Below are positions 34,572-44,788 of a stretch of 64,000 nucleotides of DNA, piece after piece. The notes under the pieces are model-generated. The model saw only the letters and a list, made by a program, of their open reading frames with translations. It searched no databases and was not told where the DNA came from. The stretch spans positions 38,023,501-38,087,500 of the forward strand of contig JASDFA010000010.1 in assembly GCA_035772735.1 (NCBI GenBank), given 5' to 3'. The DNA is from Datura wrightii. Taxonomy: Eukaryota > Streptophyta > Magnoliopsida > Solanales > Solanaceae. Numbering within the stretch: the stretch's first letter is position 1; each line of letters opens with the position of its first letter. A program made the position numbers and the translations under genes.

Positions 34572-34704
34572 CATCGTGCCGTGATGTTAAATCAAGCGCT
34601 TCTTGTGAGGCAACTCAAGTGGTGGTTTGGTGAATTCTGAGTAAGCGAGCCACCTGTATCATGCTGCAACATTAAATCAAGCGCTTCTTGGGAGGCAACC
34701 CAAG
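34572..34704 (+). other. Tandemly duplicated twin-hairpin module (element E)
   Basis: Copy 1: HP1 CATCG-TGCCG-TGATG (34572-34586), HP2 CTTGTG-AGGCAA-CTCAAG (34602-34619). Copy 2: HP1 is decayed (about 34656-34672), HP2 CTTGGG-AGGCAA-CCCAAG (34687-34704) is perfect. The linker ATTAAATCAAGCGCTTCTTG is the same in both. Next comes AACTAAT and a T/G-rich run ending GTGTAG at 34734, like a 3' splice site. Confidence 0.78.
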
Positions 34705-34779
34705 TTAATTAACTAATGTGTGTTTCGTGTGTAGGGGAAATAAAAACGTGTGGCAAAAAAATTGCTGAACAGGCAGGTG

Positions 34780-36174
34780 CTACGGTTCTCATTACGACTC
34801 GTGAGAGGGTTGTACGAGTTGTAGCATGAGTCATAGTGAGAATTAGAGATGTACTTCAATGCACGAGTTCAGGGTATGGTTGGTCCTATGACTCGTAACT
34901 TCATTTTACAGATCGTAGTACTCACTATGCCTATGAACTATGCAAGGCATGGACCACAATGAATAGCAAAGACCTACGAGTCATAGTACGAATCGTACCC
35001 TTGTTGTACGAATCATAGGATATGCTCGTAGGTCAACAAGTAAGTCCCTAAATTTCTCTAAGTATGGGTCCTAGGGATGAGTCGTAGGATCGTGCTGACT
35101 CATGGTACGAGTCGTGACTAGTATAAAATTTTAAATTAACCCGACTCAGCCCAGATTTTTAAAAATTGCCCTAGGACCTATAAAAGGCTAAACAAATCGT
35201 ACTACTCTCCGATGCTCACTAAACCTAAACTCACAACTCCCTCACACCCGTATCTCATCAGCAAGAGGCAACGAACAAGTTCTAGCTCTAAAATCACATC
35301 GAAAACCATACCGCAAACCCTAGTCTTGATTCACGAGTTAAGCATCAACATTCAATTAAGTGAATCCCTTCAAAATTGATAGTTATAACGTGTATGTTTG
35401 GTGTAAATGTGCTAAACCCTTTGGGATTCCTCTCATTACTTGAAAAAAAATTATAAAAGGACAATGACTAGGGACGTAACTAAGCTGTGTGCGATTAGGT
35501 TAAAGCTCGAATCTGGTCATATATTTCATTGGACCGTTAAAAACTGAGTTACGGGTCGTGATTAAAAAAAGAGGGAGGAATGAGTAATGGTAAAACTGGT
35601 CGAATGATTGCCTAGACTTGGGGAATTCTGAGTACCCAAATTTAAATTAAGATCCATCACAAACTGAAAAAAAATTAAGGTAGGGACAGGCTTCACAAGC
35701 GTTCCTATGACTCGTGGTTTCATACTAGGACCCGGAGGATGGTTCGTTGGGACTATCCCAATCCAAATTTGAAAAAATCGCAAGGTAATAATCCTTGTAC
35801 AACTCGTGGTTTTCTAATACGAGTCGTACCTAGCAGTTGTACCAAGAATCTGGAAAGGGTCAAAGTCCACAAGTGACAGTATGATCCTTCCTATGACTCA
35901 TGGAATCAACTTATGGGTCATACCATGAGTCGTGGAAAAATACAAAAATATTATTGTACAGGGATCTCCTCATATGACTCGTGGTACACATCGTACCTTC
36001 ATGGTACGAGTCGTACCTCAGACGCGTGGCACTAACCCGAGATAGTACGAATCTTTAGTACGAATTGAACCTCCAAGGTACGACCTGTACTATTGACCCG
36101 TGATAAACTATAGTGGAATTTATTCTTGCTTTATTTTTTCTCAGATATGGAATTCTAACCCTTTTTCTCTAAAG
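34780..36174 (+). promoter_or_regulatory. Candidate internal promoter and leader of ORF3 (element E)
   Basis: Bases 34780-35125 carry dense TACGAGTCGTA-type words. TATAAAAGG follows at 35179-35187, then a C/T-rich leader (about 35205-35260). A possible donor is ACGT|GTATGTTT near 35391. More of the same words fill 35700-36110. Two good acceptors, TTTTTTCTCAG at 36143 and TTTTTCTCTAAAG at 36174, lie just before the ATG at 36180. The layout mirrors A, B and C with a different word set. No gene lies in this stretch. Confidence 0.5.
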
Positions 36175-36179
36175 GTACA

Positions 36180-36598
36180 ATGACGTTGAAGCGCAAAGCA
36201 TCAAAGGCAACTACATGGAGGGCATTACTTGATGAAACCTCCGAGTCTGATCAAGTGGGCAACTCCCCTAGTGGTTCAGTAGAGGAGTACAAGGTTGATA
36301 TATTGGACACTGATGGGACCCGAACTACTAGGGAGAAGGCCAAAGCCCAAGCCGTGGCTGCTACTGCCACATCTACTTGTGTTCCCCAGTCTGAGGAGGG
36401 AGCTAAGGAAAGAGCTCAGGAGTCGGGGAGTGGCTCTAATGAAGAAGAGGTGTTTGAGGTGACCCAATCCGGAGATGCAAGCAGTGGTGCTGGTTCAGAG
36501 GATGAGGCATCAAACGCCGAGATAGAGTAGACTCAGCCTAGGGAGAACCGCGCTATCCGGTTGAGAGTGTCAGGAGCCCCGGAGATTTATGAGCCGGG
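36180..36598 (+). pseudogene. Element E ORF3, 5' part
   Basis: Starts MTLKRKASK at 36180, chosen because it follows the same AG-GTACA-ATG context as ORF3 in A and B. The first 117 residues are Ser/Glu/Ala rich, ending EDEASNAEIE and TAG at 36528-36530. The frame continues to ENRAIRLRVSGAPEIYEPG, where element D interrupts at 36598. The rest is at 42426-43942. No host-gene homology is evident. Confidence 0.6.
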
Positions 36599-38022
36599 TG
36601 ATCTTGGGCATAAATTGCATGCCCAAGTGCTACTTTATAACTCAATTTAGTCTTTTTCATCTACTTATTTATATACATTCTCATGTGATTTTATGTAAAT
36701 GTGAATATATACTAACCAACATGATTAGTCCTTGTTTTTTAAGGTTAATAATGAATTTGAGGAACTAATTCATGATTTTGTGAAGTGGAGGAATGGAATA
36801 AAGAGCAAAACATGAAAGTCAACAACAAAACATGCAATAACTTCCACCTTTCAATACCGGCCGTGGCACGCTGCCAACACGACAACATTTGGCCGAAAAT
36901 TGCATTTTTTGGCACATTCCAGAGAGGGTACGCGTTAACTCCATGTCACGGAGGCAAGGATCTGCGTTCACCTCCATGACACATTGCCATTCCACCACAG
37001 GCAAAAAATCTGTAGATTCTCATTTACTATAAATAGGAACCTTGCCCCAAAATTAGGGTACACGCGGTTTTCTAGAAAAACCAAAGGGAGGCGCGAAGGA
37101 GACTTGGAGAACACACCTAGAGTTCATCTTTTCTTCATTTCTTTACATCTATTCTTGTAAGCATATTACTCTAAACATGTTTTTGAGTATTTTTACAAAC
37201 ATGAGTGGCTAGAACCCTCCATCTAGGGTTGAGGCCATGGATATGATTGTAAATGCTTAAATTCGTTTTGGGTTGAGTTGTTAATTGTTTTTTTGTTTTA
37301 CAATCTTCATTATTGTTGTTTTTATGCTTGATCCCCATGAAAACAAATGGGTTAAGCTTAGGTGAAAGCTTGGAAAAGCAAACCTAGGCAAGAACATAAG
37401 ATTGTAGGAAGCAAGTTCTTATCTTTTTATAGGATTCGCGGTTAGGATAGGAATATACTTAATTTGCCTTGCTTGGTTGATAAAATGGGAAGATAGCTAG
37501 ACACCAGCTTAGATTTGTCACTCCACCACTCATAGAAGTAGTTGTGAAGCTAAGTTTGGTTAAATGGTTGGAGGTACGGAAGTCCATAATCAAGAGAATA
37601 AACCCCGTAAACCACATCTACGTAGTTGAATTGCCTACGAACTAGGTTGTCACATCCCCGCTCAATGATGTAGTTGTGAGGCTAGTTTGTCGTGTCTAGA
37701 GGCTCGAAGGCCATGAACATGCATTTCGAACTATGTGAGACAATAATTGATAATTTCATACTTAACCCATTACGAATTTTAGTAGTGCATGATTATCCAG
37801 CCTTGACTCTAGTTTTGTTTTGTATTGCTTCCAGATTATTTCGTGTCACCCTCGAGAATTAATTACAAATTATCGAAAACTTCTAAAATCAACCTCTTAA
37901 CTAACACTTCAACTTGATAATTCGCTGAACCAGTCCTTGTGGGTTCGACATTCTGGCTCTTAAAAAGGGCCACTATATTACTTGTACGACCGCGTGCACT
38001 TGCGTGTGTGCTGGGCGCAACA
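36599..38022 (+). repeat. 5' LTR of element D, 1424 bp
   Basis: Starts TGATCTTGGGCA with the hairpin CTTGGGCA/TGCCCAAG. A diverged inverted-repeat region (about 36860-36990) has ATGTCACGGAGG and CACCTCCATGACAC. TATAAATAG is at 37028-37036. TGTGGGTTCGAC lies at 37939-37950 and CGCGTGCACTTGCGTG near the end. Ends GGCGCAACA. Confidence 0.92.
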
Positions 38023-38028
38023 AGTTTT

Positions 38029-38046
38029 TGGCGCCGTTGCCGGGGA
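38029..38046 (+). other. Primer-binding site of element D, perfect
   Basis: TGGCGCCGTTGCCGGGGA, an 18 of 18 match to the complement of the plant tRNA-Asp 3' end, six bases after the LTR. It is the least decayed site in the window. Confidence 0.95.
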
Positions 38047-38250
38047 CTGGCGTAATTAGTGAATTAAAAACATTTTCTTGTGGTAGTTTACATTCATATA
38101 GAAAAATAATAATATAAAAATTTCTTGTTTTGTGTTAGTATCTATATATATTTTTTTAATGTTAAATTTTTTTTTATTTGTTTTAAATTTATTTTAAATT
38201 TTTGTTTTTAATCTGATACCCTTCTTAACATGACATAATGGAATACAAAC
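38047..38250 (+). other. Leader of element D
   Basis: Very AT-rich, T-run-rich sequence between the primer site and the coiled-coil ORF. No ATG in frame with that ORF is visible. Confidence 0.5.
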
Positions 38251-39172
38251 GGGATAAATGGTGGATACTCTTATTTTTGTGAGTGTTGTCTGAATTGTGG
38301 AGGACCTCACTTGTGGCAACATTGTAATACTTGCAATATATGTAGTGGTCAAAATGGCCATTGGGATGGTTGTCCAAATGCATACTCCCCTCCCCCAAGC
38401 CCCTACTATGATCCTTCTGTTGTTTTTGATGAATATAGGAATGATGAAAATGAGGACTTGGAACGCTCGGATACAAAACATGATAAAACAAGTCGTTGAG
38501 CAAACAGAAGTAATGAAGGAGGAGGTGGAAGCATTCAGAATTCAACAAGAGGAAAATGGAGAGGCCCTAGAAATGATGAACGTCAAAATCACAGAGATGA
38601 TGACTGAGGCTAAAGCTTGCGGTAATTTACAAGTAAAGGTCTTATGCAATACTCAGGAGGAACCACAAGAAGAAGAAAAGGGTGAGTTCTTGGAGGAAGC
38701 CCAACAATTAGAAGCTCTTGAGAGTCCTTGTTATGTTTTCACACATATGGCCAATCCATTTATGAAAGAAGAGTTAGAGTCCCACCCATTTGACATTCAT
38801 GGGGAATTAGATGTTGATATAGAGAAGGTGTACACAAGTAGGGAAGTCAAGCACAATGCAGTTTCAGAGTTGAGGTGTCTTGTACCACACTCGAAGCATT
38901 TCTCGACATTAAGTTTGGTTGACAATCTAGAAATAGAGTCTTCCAAGATTGTAGAGAAAGAGTTAGAGGAGGAACAAGCCCCATACATTCTGAAATTTGC
39001 TGATTCTGAGAGCAAAAATGATTTCACTTACGTAAGGGCCAATAAATGCAAGAGGCAACATTTACTGCTTGGTCCTTTAAATTTTTCAAAACCACCCCGG
39101 GAGCATAAGAGAAAATTAGAGAAGAAATTAGGGGTGAGATTCATATCCTCAAAGTGGAGAGAAAAGTGGTGA
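38251..39172 (+). pseudogene. Cys/His-rich coiled-coil ORF of element D, one frameshift
   Basis: The N-terminal frame carries CECCLNCGG, H..W..HC, CNICSGQ and GHWDGCP, a Pro-rich linker and ENEDL. Near 38460 a small deletion relative to element A shifts the frame, and the C-terminal part continues from RIQNMIKQ to REKW with TGA at 39170-39172. That part is a Glu/Gln/Met-rich coiled coil, an acidic middle (EEPQEEEKGEFLEEAQQLE), SELRCL and HFSTLSLVDNLEIESSK, and a basic tail from NKCKRQH. It is about 64 residues longer than the copy in A. No named family recognised. Conservation between two elements with different LTRs suggests a real protein, perhaps nucleocapsid-like. Confidence 0.65.
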
Positions 39173-39182
39173 AACTTGATGC

Positions 39183-39229
39183 GTCGTGCCGCGATGTAAA
39201 ATTACACGCTGCTTGGGAGGCAAGCCAAG
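39183..39229 (+). other. Twin hairpins HP1/HP2 (element D)
   Basis: HP1 GTCG-TGCCG-CGAT (39183-39195, one G-U pair) and HP2 CTTGG-GAGGCAAG-CCAAG (39212-39229), starting 10 bases after the ORF stop. Confidence 0.72.
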
Positions 39230-41015
39230 GGTACCACAGGTACCATTTAATTTCTTCCATTTTTGTGATTTTGTTTATTTTCATCTTGTTGCTGTTTTTG
39301 GTGGAGATTTAAGCACAGATAGAGGGGAAGTCTGAGTACCCTTGGAGGAGGAACCTAAGAAGCATGAAAGAGGAAAAGTGTGGGGTTGAATACCCACGTG
39401 TTCAAAGAAAGAAAAACATGCTGTTAGCTAGGCCTCAAGGCCTCAGGGAGTATTTCTCACCATCTTTAAATTTTAATTTGATGCTATGAGGACATAACAT
39501 GATTCAAGTGTGAGGTGAGGTAAATTTCAAGGGAAATTTAAAAATTTTGTGCTTAATGATTTTGGGTGAATTTAGTGCTTGATAAGTATTGGTTAAAGGA
39601 TCATTTTCGATTTGAGCATGATTTACCCACCCATGGGTTTTTCTTGTCGGTTCTTTTCCGACGGGGGGGTCTTTGAACCGAAGAAGAATAATTTTTTTTT
39701 CTTTTTGAACCCATAGCTAATTGATGGTTTGATGTTCTTGTTATGTGCCATACATGATTGTAAGATGCGAATGTGGTTAGTGTTGAAGCATGCAAGAAGT
39801 GTATAACTTTGTTTGAGACACCTAGGCTCTTGAATTTGACTCTATGTGCTGAAAGCTTAATTTTGCATCTTTATGATTAGCTGAGTTAAGAGTCTGTTGA
39901 ATGTGTCTTGAATTGAGCATGTGCTGTGTGTGTAAGATGTTTGAATATTCCATGCTATTGTGGAGTGTCTAGAACTTGCCCGGTGTGTATATAAAATGAA
40001 ATGAAGGATGTAGAGTGTAGGAAATGATTTACGCATTTCTTTGAATGAGATAAATATTTAATCCTTGCCTTACCTACCTTGAATATTGAATCCACGTTAG
40101 CCCCATTGAGCCTTACTATTCTTTGATAGATACAACATAAGCTAAATCCTTTTTCTTCCATTAGCCTTGAAATTGATCCAAAACTCCTAAGCGCTTAAGT
40201 GAAAAATCCGAAAGAGTGAAGGAGTGAGAATTGGGAAAAAGAAGGAAAAATAGCAGTTGTGGAAGTTAAGGAAAAACTTAGAGGTGCACTTGTTTGAAAA
40301 TGCTTGATTATTGGTAGGGAGTAAGAAAAGAAATAAATGAAAAAAGCCTTAAGTACTCCTTACCAATAAGCTAAGTGTGCTTAAAGAAATGGGAACAAAA
40401 AGAGGAAAAGTGAAAAGAAGGAGGGTGAAGTAAGAGAAGAAATATTACTAATGAAGGTGTGATGTATTAAAAGCGCTTGGGGAAGAATGACACGATTATT
40501 GAAGAATACCTACCTACCCTTAGCCTACATTACAACCTAAAAAGTCCTACTTGATCTTACGTTCAAACATCCTTAAATTAGTGGAGTAAAACACTAAGGG
40601 CAAGCTTATGGGTCATTACATGATGCATGTGAATTCTTTGTGAGAGTGAGTGTAATTCTATTCATTTACTCATACATGTTGTGATTTAAAAATTTGCGCG
40701 TGAAAATGGGTAACTCTCTTAGTGTGAGGGCACATGTTTAATGAAGGATATAATTTATGTTGGATTTCTTGATCAGTTGATTTGCATGAGTTTTCTAAGA
40801 TTGAGAGTCAAGTCTTGAGGTTAGGAAGTCTTAACATAGTTAAAATTGATTTTAATGGTTAAATCTTGCATGGTCTATTTTTAGCTGGCTATCTTAAATA
40901 GTCATTGTAGCTGTAGGTTAAATTATCTTGCTAAATTAGCTATGTGTGAGTCTTCATGTGCATGAGATGTAAAAGGTTTTGTTCGAGGACGAACAAGGCT
41001 TTAAGTGTGGGGTTG
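39230..41015 (+). other. 3' noncoding region of element D
   Basis: No supported gene. Patches are collinear with the 3' noncoding DNA of A, B and C in the same sense. Contains the 13-mer TCTAGAACTTGCC (39968-39980) and ends with GTTCGAGGACGAACAAG and the polypurine tract AAGTGTGGGG (41003-41012). Confidence 0.75.
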
Positions 41016-42425
41016 TGATCTTGGGCATAATTGCATGCCCAAGTGATACTTTATAACTCAATTTAGTCTTGTTTATCTACTTATTTATATACATTCTCAT
41101 GTGATTTTATGTAAATGTGAATATATACTAACCAACATGATTAGTCCTTGTTTTTGAAGGATAATAATGCATTTGAGGAACTAATTCATGATTTTGTCAA
41201 GTGGAGGAATGGAATCAAGAGCAAAACGTGAAAGTCAACAAGAAAACAAGCAATAACTGGCACCCTACGCGATAGAGGTCGTGGCATGCTGCCAACGCGG
41301 CAACACGTGGCCGAAAATTGCACTTTTTGCACATTCCAGAGAGGGTACGCGTTACCTCCGTGTCACGGAGGCAAGTCTCCGCGTTCACCTCCGTGACACG
41401 TTTCCATTCCACCATAGGCAAAAAATCTACAGATTCTCATTTACTATAAATAGGAACCTTGCCACACGCAATTTTCTAGAAAATCCTAAGGGAGGCGCGA
41501 AGGACACTTGGAGAACTCACCTAAGGTTCATATTTTCTTCATTTATTTTCATCTATTCTTGTAAGTATATTACTCTAAACATGTTTTTGAGTATTTTTAC
41601 AAACATGAGTGGCTAGAACCCTCCATCTAGGGTTGAGGCCATGGATATGATTGTAAATGCTTAAATTCGTTTTGGGTTGAGTTGTTAATTGTTGTTTTGT
41701 TTTACAATCTTCATTATTGTTGTTTTTATGCTTGATCCCCATGAAAAAAGTGGGTTAAGCTTAGGTGAAAGCTTGGAAGAGCAACCCTAGGCAAGAACAT
41801 AAGATTGTAGGAAGCAAGTTCTTATCTTTTGATAGGATTCGCGGTTAGGATAGGGATATACCTAATTTGCCTTGTTTGGTTGATAAAACGGGAAGATAGC
41901 AAGACACCGACTTAGATTTTTCACTCCACCACTCGTAGAAGTAGTTGTGGAGCTAAGTATGGTTAAATGGTTGGAAGTACGGAAGTCCCTAATCAAGAGC
42001 ATAAACCCCGTAAACCACATCCACGTAATTGAGTTGCCTACGAACTAGGTTGTCACATCCCCGCTCAACGATGTAGTTGTGAGGCTAGTTTGTCGTGTTT
42101 AGAGGATCGAAAGACCATGAACATGCATTTCCAACTATGTGAGACAACAATTGATAATTTCATACTTAACCCATTACGAATTGTAGTAGTGCATGATTAT
42201 CCGGCCTTGACTCTGTTTTGTTTTGTATTGCTTCCAGATTATTTTGTGTCACACTCAAGATTTAATTACAAATTATCAAAAACTTCTAAAATCAACCTCT
42301 TAACTAACACTTGAACTTGATAATTCGCTGAACCAGTCCCTGTGGGTTCGACATTCCGACTCTTAAAAAGGGCCACTATATTACTTGTACGACCGCGTGC
42401 ACTTGTGTGTGTGCTGGGCGCAACA
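41016..42425 (+). repeat. 3' LTR of element D, 1410 bp
   Basis: Like 36599-38022 with scattered differences and a short deletion after the TATA box (TATAAATAG at 41445-41453). Ends GGCGCAACA at 42425. Confidence 0.92.
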
Positions 42426-43942
42426 CAGGGCATTGTTCTCACTACCAAAAACACGAGATATATGAGCAGAGAATTGATCTCACAGCCAAAAACAAACCTA
42501 GGTGGAGCATTCACGAAGAGTCGCAGATCCTTACAAATTCATTTAACGAGGTGGAGGAGATGAAATAGTTATTTAGCTTCTATGGCTTCGAGTGGATGGA
42601 TAGGGCTCCAAACCTGTACACTCCAGAAATTTTTTGGGATTTCTATGACAAGTATTTGGCAACCATGAAGCATAAGGCCAAAGAAGGGCAGAAGTTGAAA
42701 GATCAGCACAAGGTGGAGAGTGTCCTGGTTAGAGGCCGAGAGGTCGACATATCTGAGTGCACCATTTATCGGATATTATATGGGGCCTAGTTTATACCTC
42801 CACATGCTACACCAGAATATGAGTATCGAGTGGAGGCATTGAAACAGGTCAAGCAGCTGGGCTTTTATGAGAGGAGGGGGCAAATACAGTGGTTGTTAGG
42901 CATTATCGTAGAGGACAAAGAGGAGGCAGAGTGGGTCACTAGAGGATAGAAGGTTACAAAGAATTCCTTCAATTTCATAGTAAAGGCCTGCTAGACGTTA
43001 GTGCGCCACCGGTTGGCACCGACGATCAATGACAATACCCGCAGTACGGATGGAGCGGCTTTGTTGGCCTGTATCATCTCTAAATACCCTATCAACATCT
43101 TGAGGCTCATCACTGAATAGATACGAGATTGGGCCATGGGATTGAGCACTACTATCCCATTCTCGAGTCTCGTCTTTAGATTATTCATAGAAGCAGGCAT
43201 CATAGTGCACAGGGGTGAGAAGCGCCAGATTGGAGGATAGCGAGTTGCTAACATTGGCCTGATCAGGTATGAAATGAACTCGATGAGTTGGGCATTACTT
43301 TCCATCGCAGTTCCACTAACTCGGCCTATTGGGGGAAACAACTGAATTTCCCCATCTCACAGGAGTAGGGAGAGACACCGGCTATAGATGCCGATTATTT
43401 CAATGCAGCTCCCAACACTTTTGCTGCACCACATACCAGCCTCCCTAGTCAGACCCCAGCCGGACACATCCTAGTACCCCAGGAATTTCACCAAAAGCTA
43501 GCCAAAAGATAGACCATGGCCAAAAGAAAGATACATCAATGATAGAGAACGTTAAGCCCTGGGTGAAACTTGAGATGAAGACAGCTGCACAAGTCGTGCA
43601 TGCCAGACAAGAAGAATTTGAAAATAGGTTGAATACACGCATGCCGAGCAAACTGAGACAAGTAGCCTCTGTGAGGATTTGGGGGCTCTTCAGAGCCAAG
43701 TGGTAGAGATGTCATCACGGCAATCGAAAGTGATAGCAGGCCCTACTCTTCCTGACCTCGATGCGGACATAGATGAAGAGCTTGCTCTAGCAGCCTACTG
43801 GGCAACCACAATAGCATGGAAAGACAAAGGGAAAAAGAGGGTCTCTGAGGATGTTGGAGATGAGACCCCAAGAAAGAAGAATAAGAAGAAGAGAGAAAAG
43901 AGAACGCAAACGGGCATGAGTAGAGAGCCTGTAGACTCATGA
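42426..43942 (+). pseudogene. Element E ORF3, 3' part, heavily broken
   Basis: After the D insertion the frame gives RYMSRELISQPKTN, FYGFEWMDRAPNLYTPEI, FYDKYLATMKHKAKEG and VLVRGREVDISECTIYRILY, the plant transposon-protein pattern. Stops follow at about 42567 and 42788. Further remnants run to 43340 (LACIISKYPINILRL). A coiled-coil segment near 43570-43700 leads to a Lys-rich end (RKKNKKKREKR) and a stop at 43940-43942, immediately before the 3' LTR. Confidence 0.6.
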
Positions 43943-44650
43943 TGTGCCGTGATTTTACGACACCTTCGACGCTTAAAACTATGAAACTATGCATATTCCA
44001 GGTATGTTTATATAGGTATGATGTGTTTTGTGTTTAATGTTGCCGGAAAATAGGTTCAGAAGTGAACTGGGCAAATTAATGCTTAAAATGACTAAACAGG
44101 TGACTGCCTGGCACTTCACGAGTCATTGGCTCTAAGCACGACTCATTGCTGAAGTTGTGGGCAAAGGTTGAATATTGAAGATGCAGAAATAGTGAGGGAA
44201 CTACTCGTTACATCTGGTAACGAGTCGTGAAGACAATCATGAGGACTGGAAAGGAATTAGTGAAGAAGTAGCCAGTGGAGTTGATGGACGACTTAATGAG
44301 TCGTTAGTTGACTAAACGACTCATTGGAAGAGCACAGGAACCAACTGTGAGATACACTAGAATTTTGAAGGTGTTAGACCACGAGGGGCCTAAAGACTCG
44401 TGCCCAAGCACAATGAGTAGAGCTAGTTGGGGGTGTTGTCCCTTCAACTCGTCTAGATTAGAGGCTTATCAGACTTAGATATGTATTCAACTTCATATAT
44501 TTATTCTATATTTATGTTAAGTTTGACTTCTGCTGAGTTTAGAATTATGTTTTATTCATCTTTATTCAATGAGATACTTGAATTCTTATGCCATGGATCG
44601 ATTTGGAGCCTCTCGGGGTCCCTGGTCCCGTGTCTATGATCCAGGCTTCC
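43943..44650 (+). repeat. Truncated 3' LTR of element E
   Basis: Starts TGTGCCGTGATTTTACGACA, a hairpin start like the 5' LTR, and shares TTCGACGCTTAAAACT and AGGTATGTTTATAT. It also carries ACGAGTCGT and ACGACTCATT words. It diverges strongly from 20393-22040 and stops around 44600-44690. The right border is approximate. Confidence 0.55.
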
Positions 44651-44788
44651 GTTCGGGTCGGGACACATATGCTCTATGATAGCTGCTCGAGTGAGAATTG
44701 ATAGAGGTGACAAGAGGTGAGAAAAAATATTTGTGTATATATAATTAAGGATTGTTTGGGGAAGAACAACGGTTTAACTATGGGGTGG
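44651..44788 (+). other. Short 3' internal remnant of family F
   Basis: GGGGAAGAACAACGGTTTAA and CTATGGGGTGG resemble the pre-LTR block and polypurine tract of element D (40981-41015). Confidence 0.5.

Larger units (their letters stand above)
36599..42425 (+). mobile_element. Element D: non-autonomous Athila-like element
   Basis: Complete 5827-bp insertion with LTRs 36599-38022 and 41016-42425, a perfect primer site, one Cys/His coiled-coil ORF, twin hairpins and 3' noncoding DNA with a polypurine tract. Flanks CCGGG (36594-36598) and CAGGG (42426-42430) form a target duplication with one mismatch. There is no gag core, protease, pol or ORF3. Confidence 0.9.
20393..44650 (+). mobile_element. 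Athila-like element E, interrupted by B and D
   Basis: Pieces: 20393-24512, 34424-36598 and 42426 to about 44650. They hold the 5' LTR, primer site, gag-protease, duplicated hairpins, internal promoter-like array, ORF3 and a truncated 3' LTR. Continuity across B is shown by the TGGAG duplication and by the protease frame resuming exactly in phase. Continuity across D is shown by a five-base near-duplication and ORF3 sequence on both sides. There is no RT, RNase H or integrase. Confidence 0.8.

Noticed and set aside
34780..36110. CRISPR-like or satellite array from repeated TACGAGTCGTA words
   Set aside because: Spacing is irregular, words vary, there are no unique spacers of constant length, and the DNA is plant.
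36180..36530. Possible host gene encoding a Ser/Glu-rich protein
   Set aside because: It lies in phase with ORF3 remnants on both sides of element D and has the same pre-ATG context as ORF3 of A and B.
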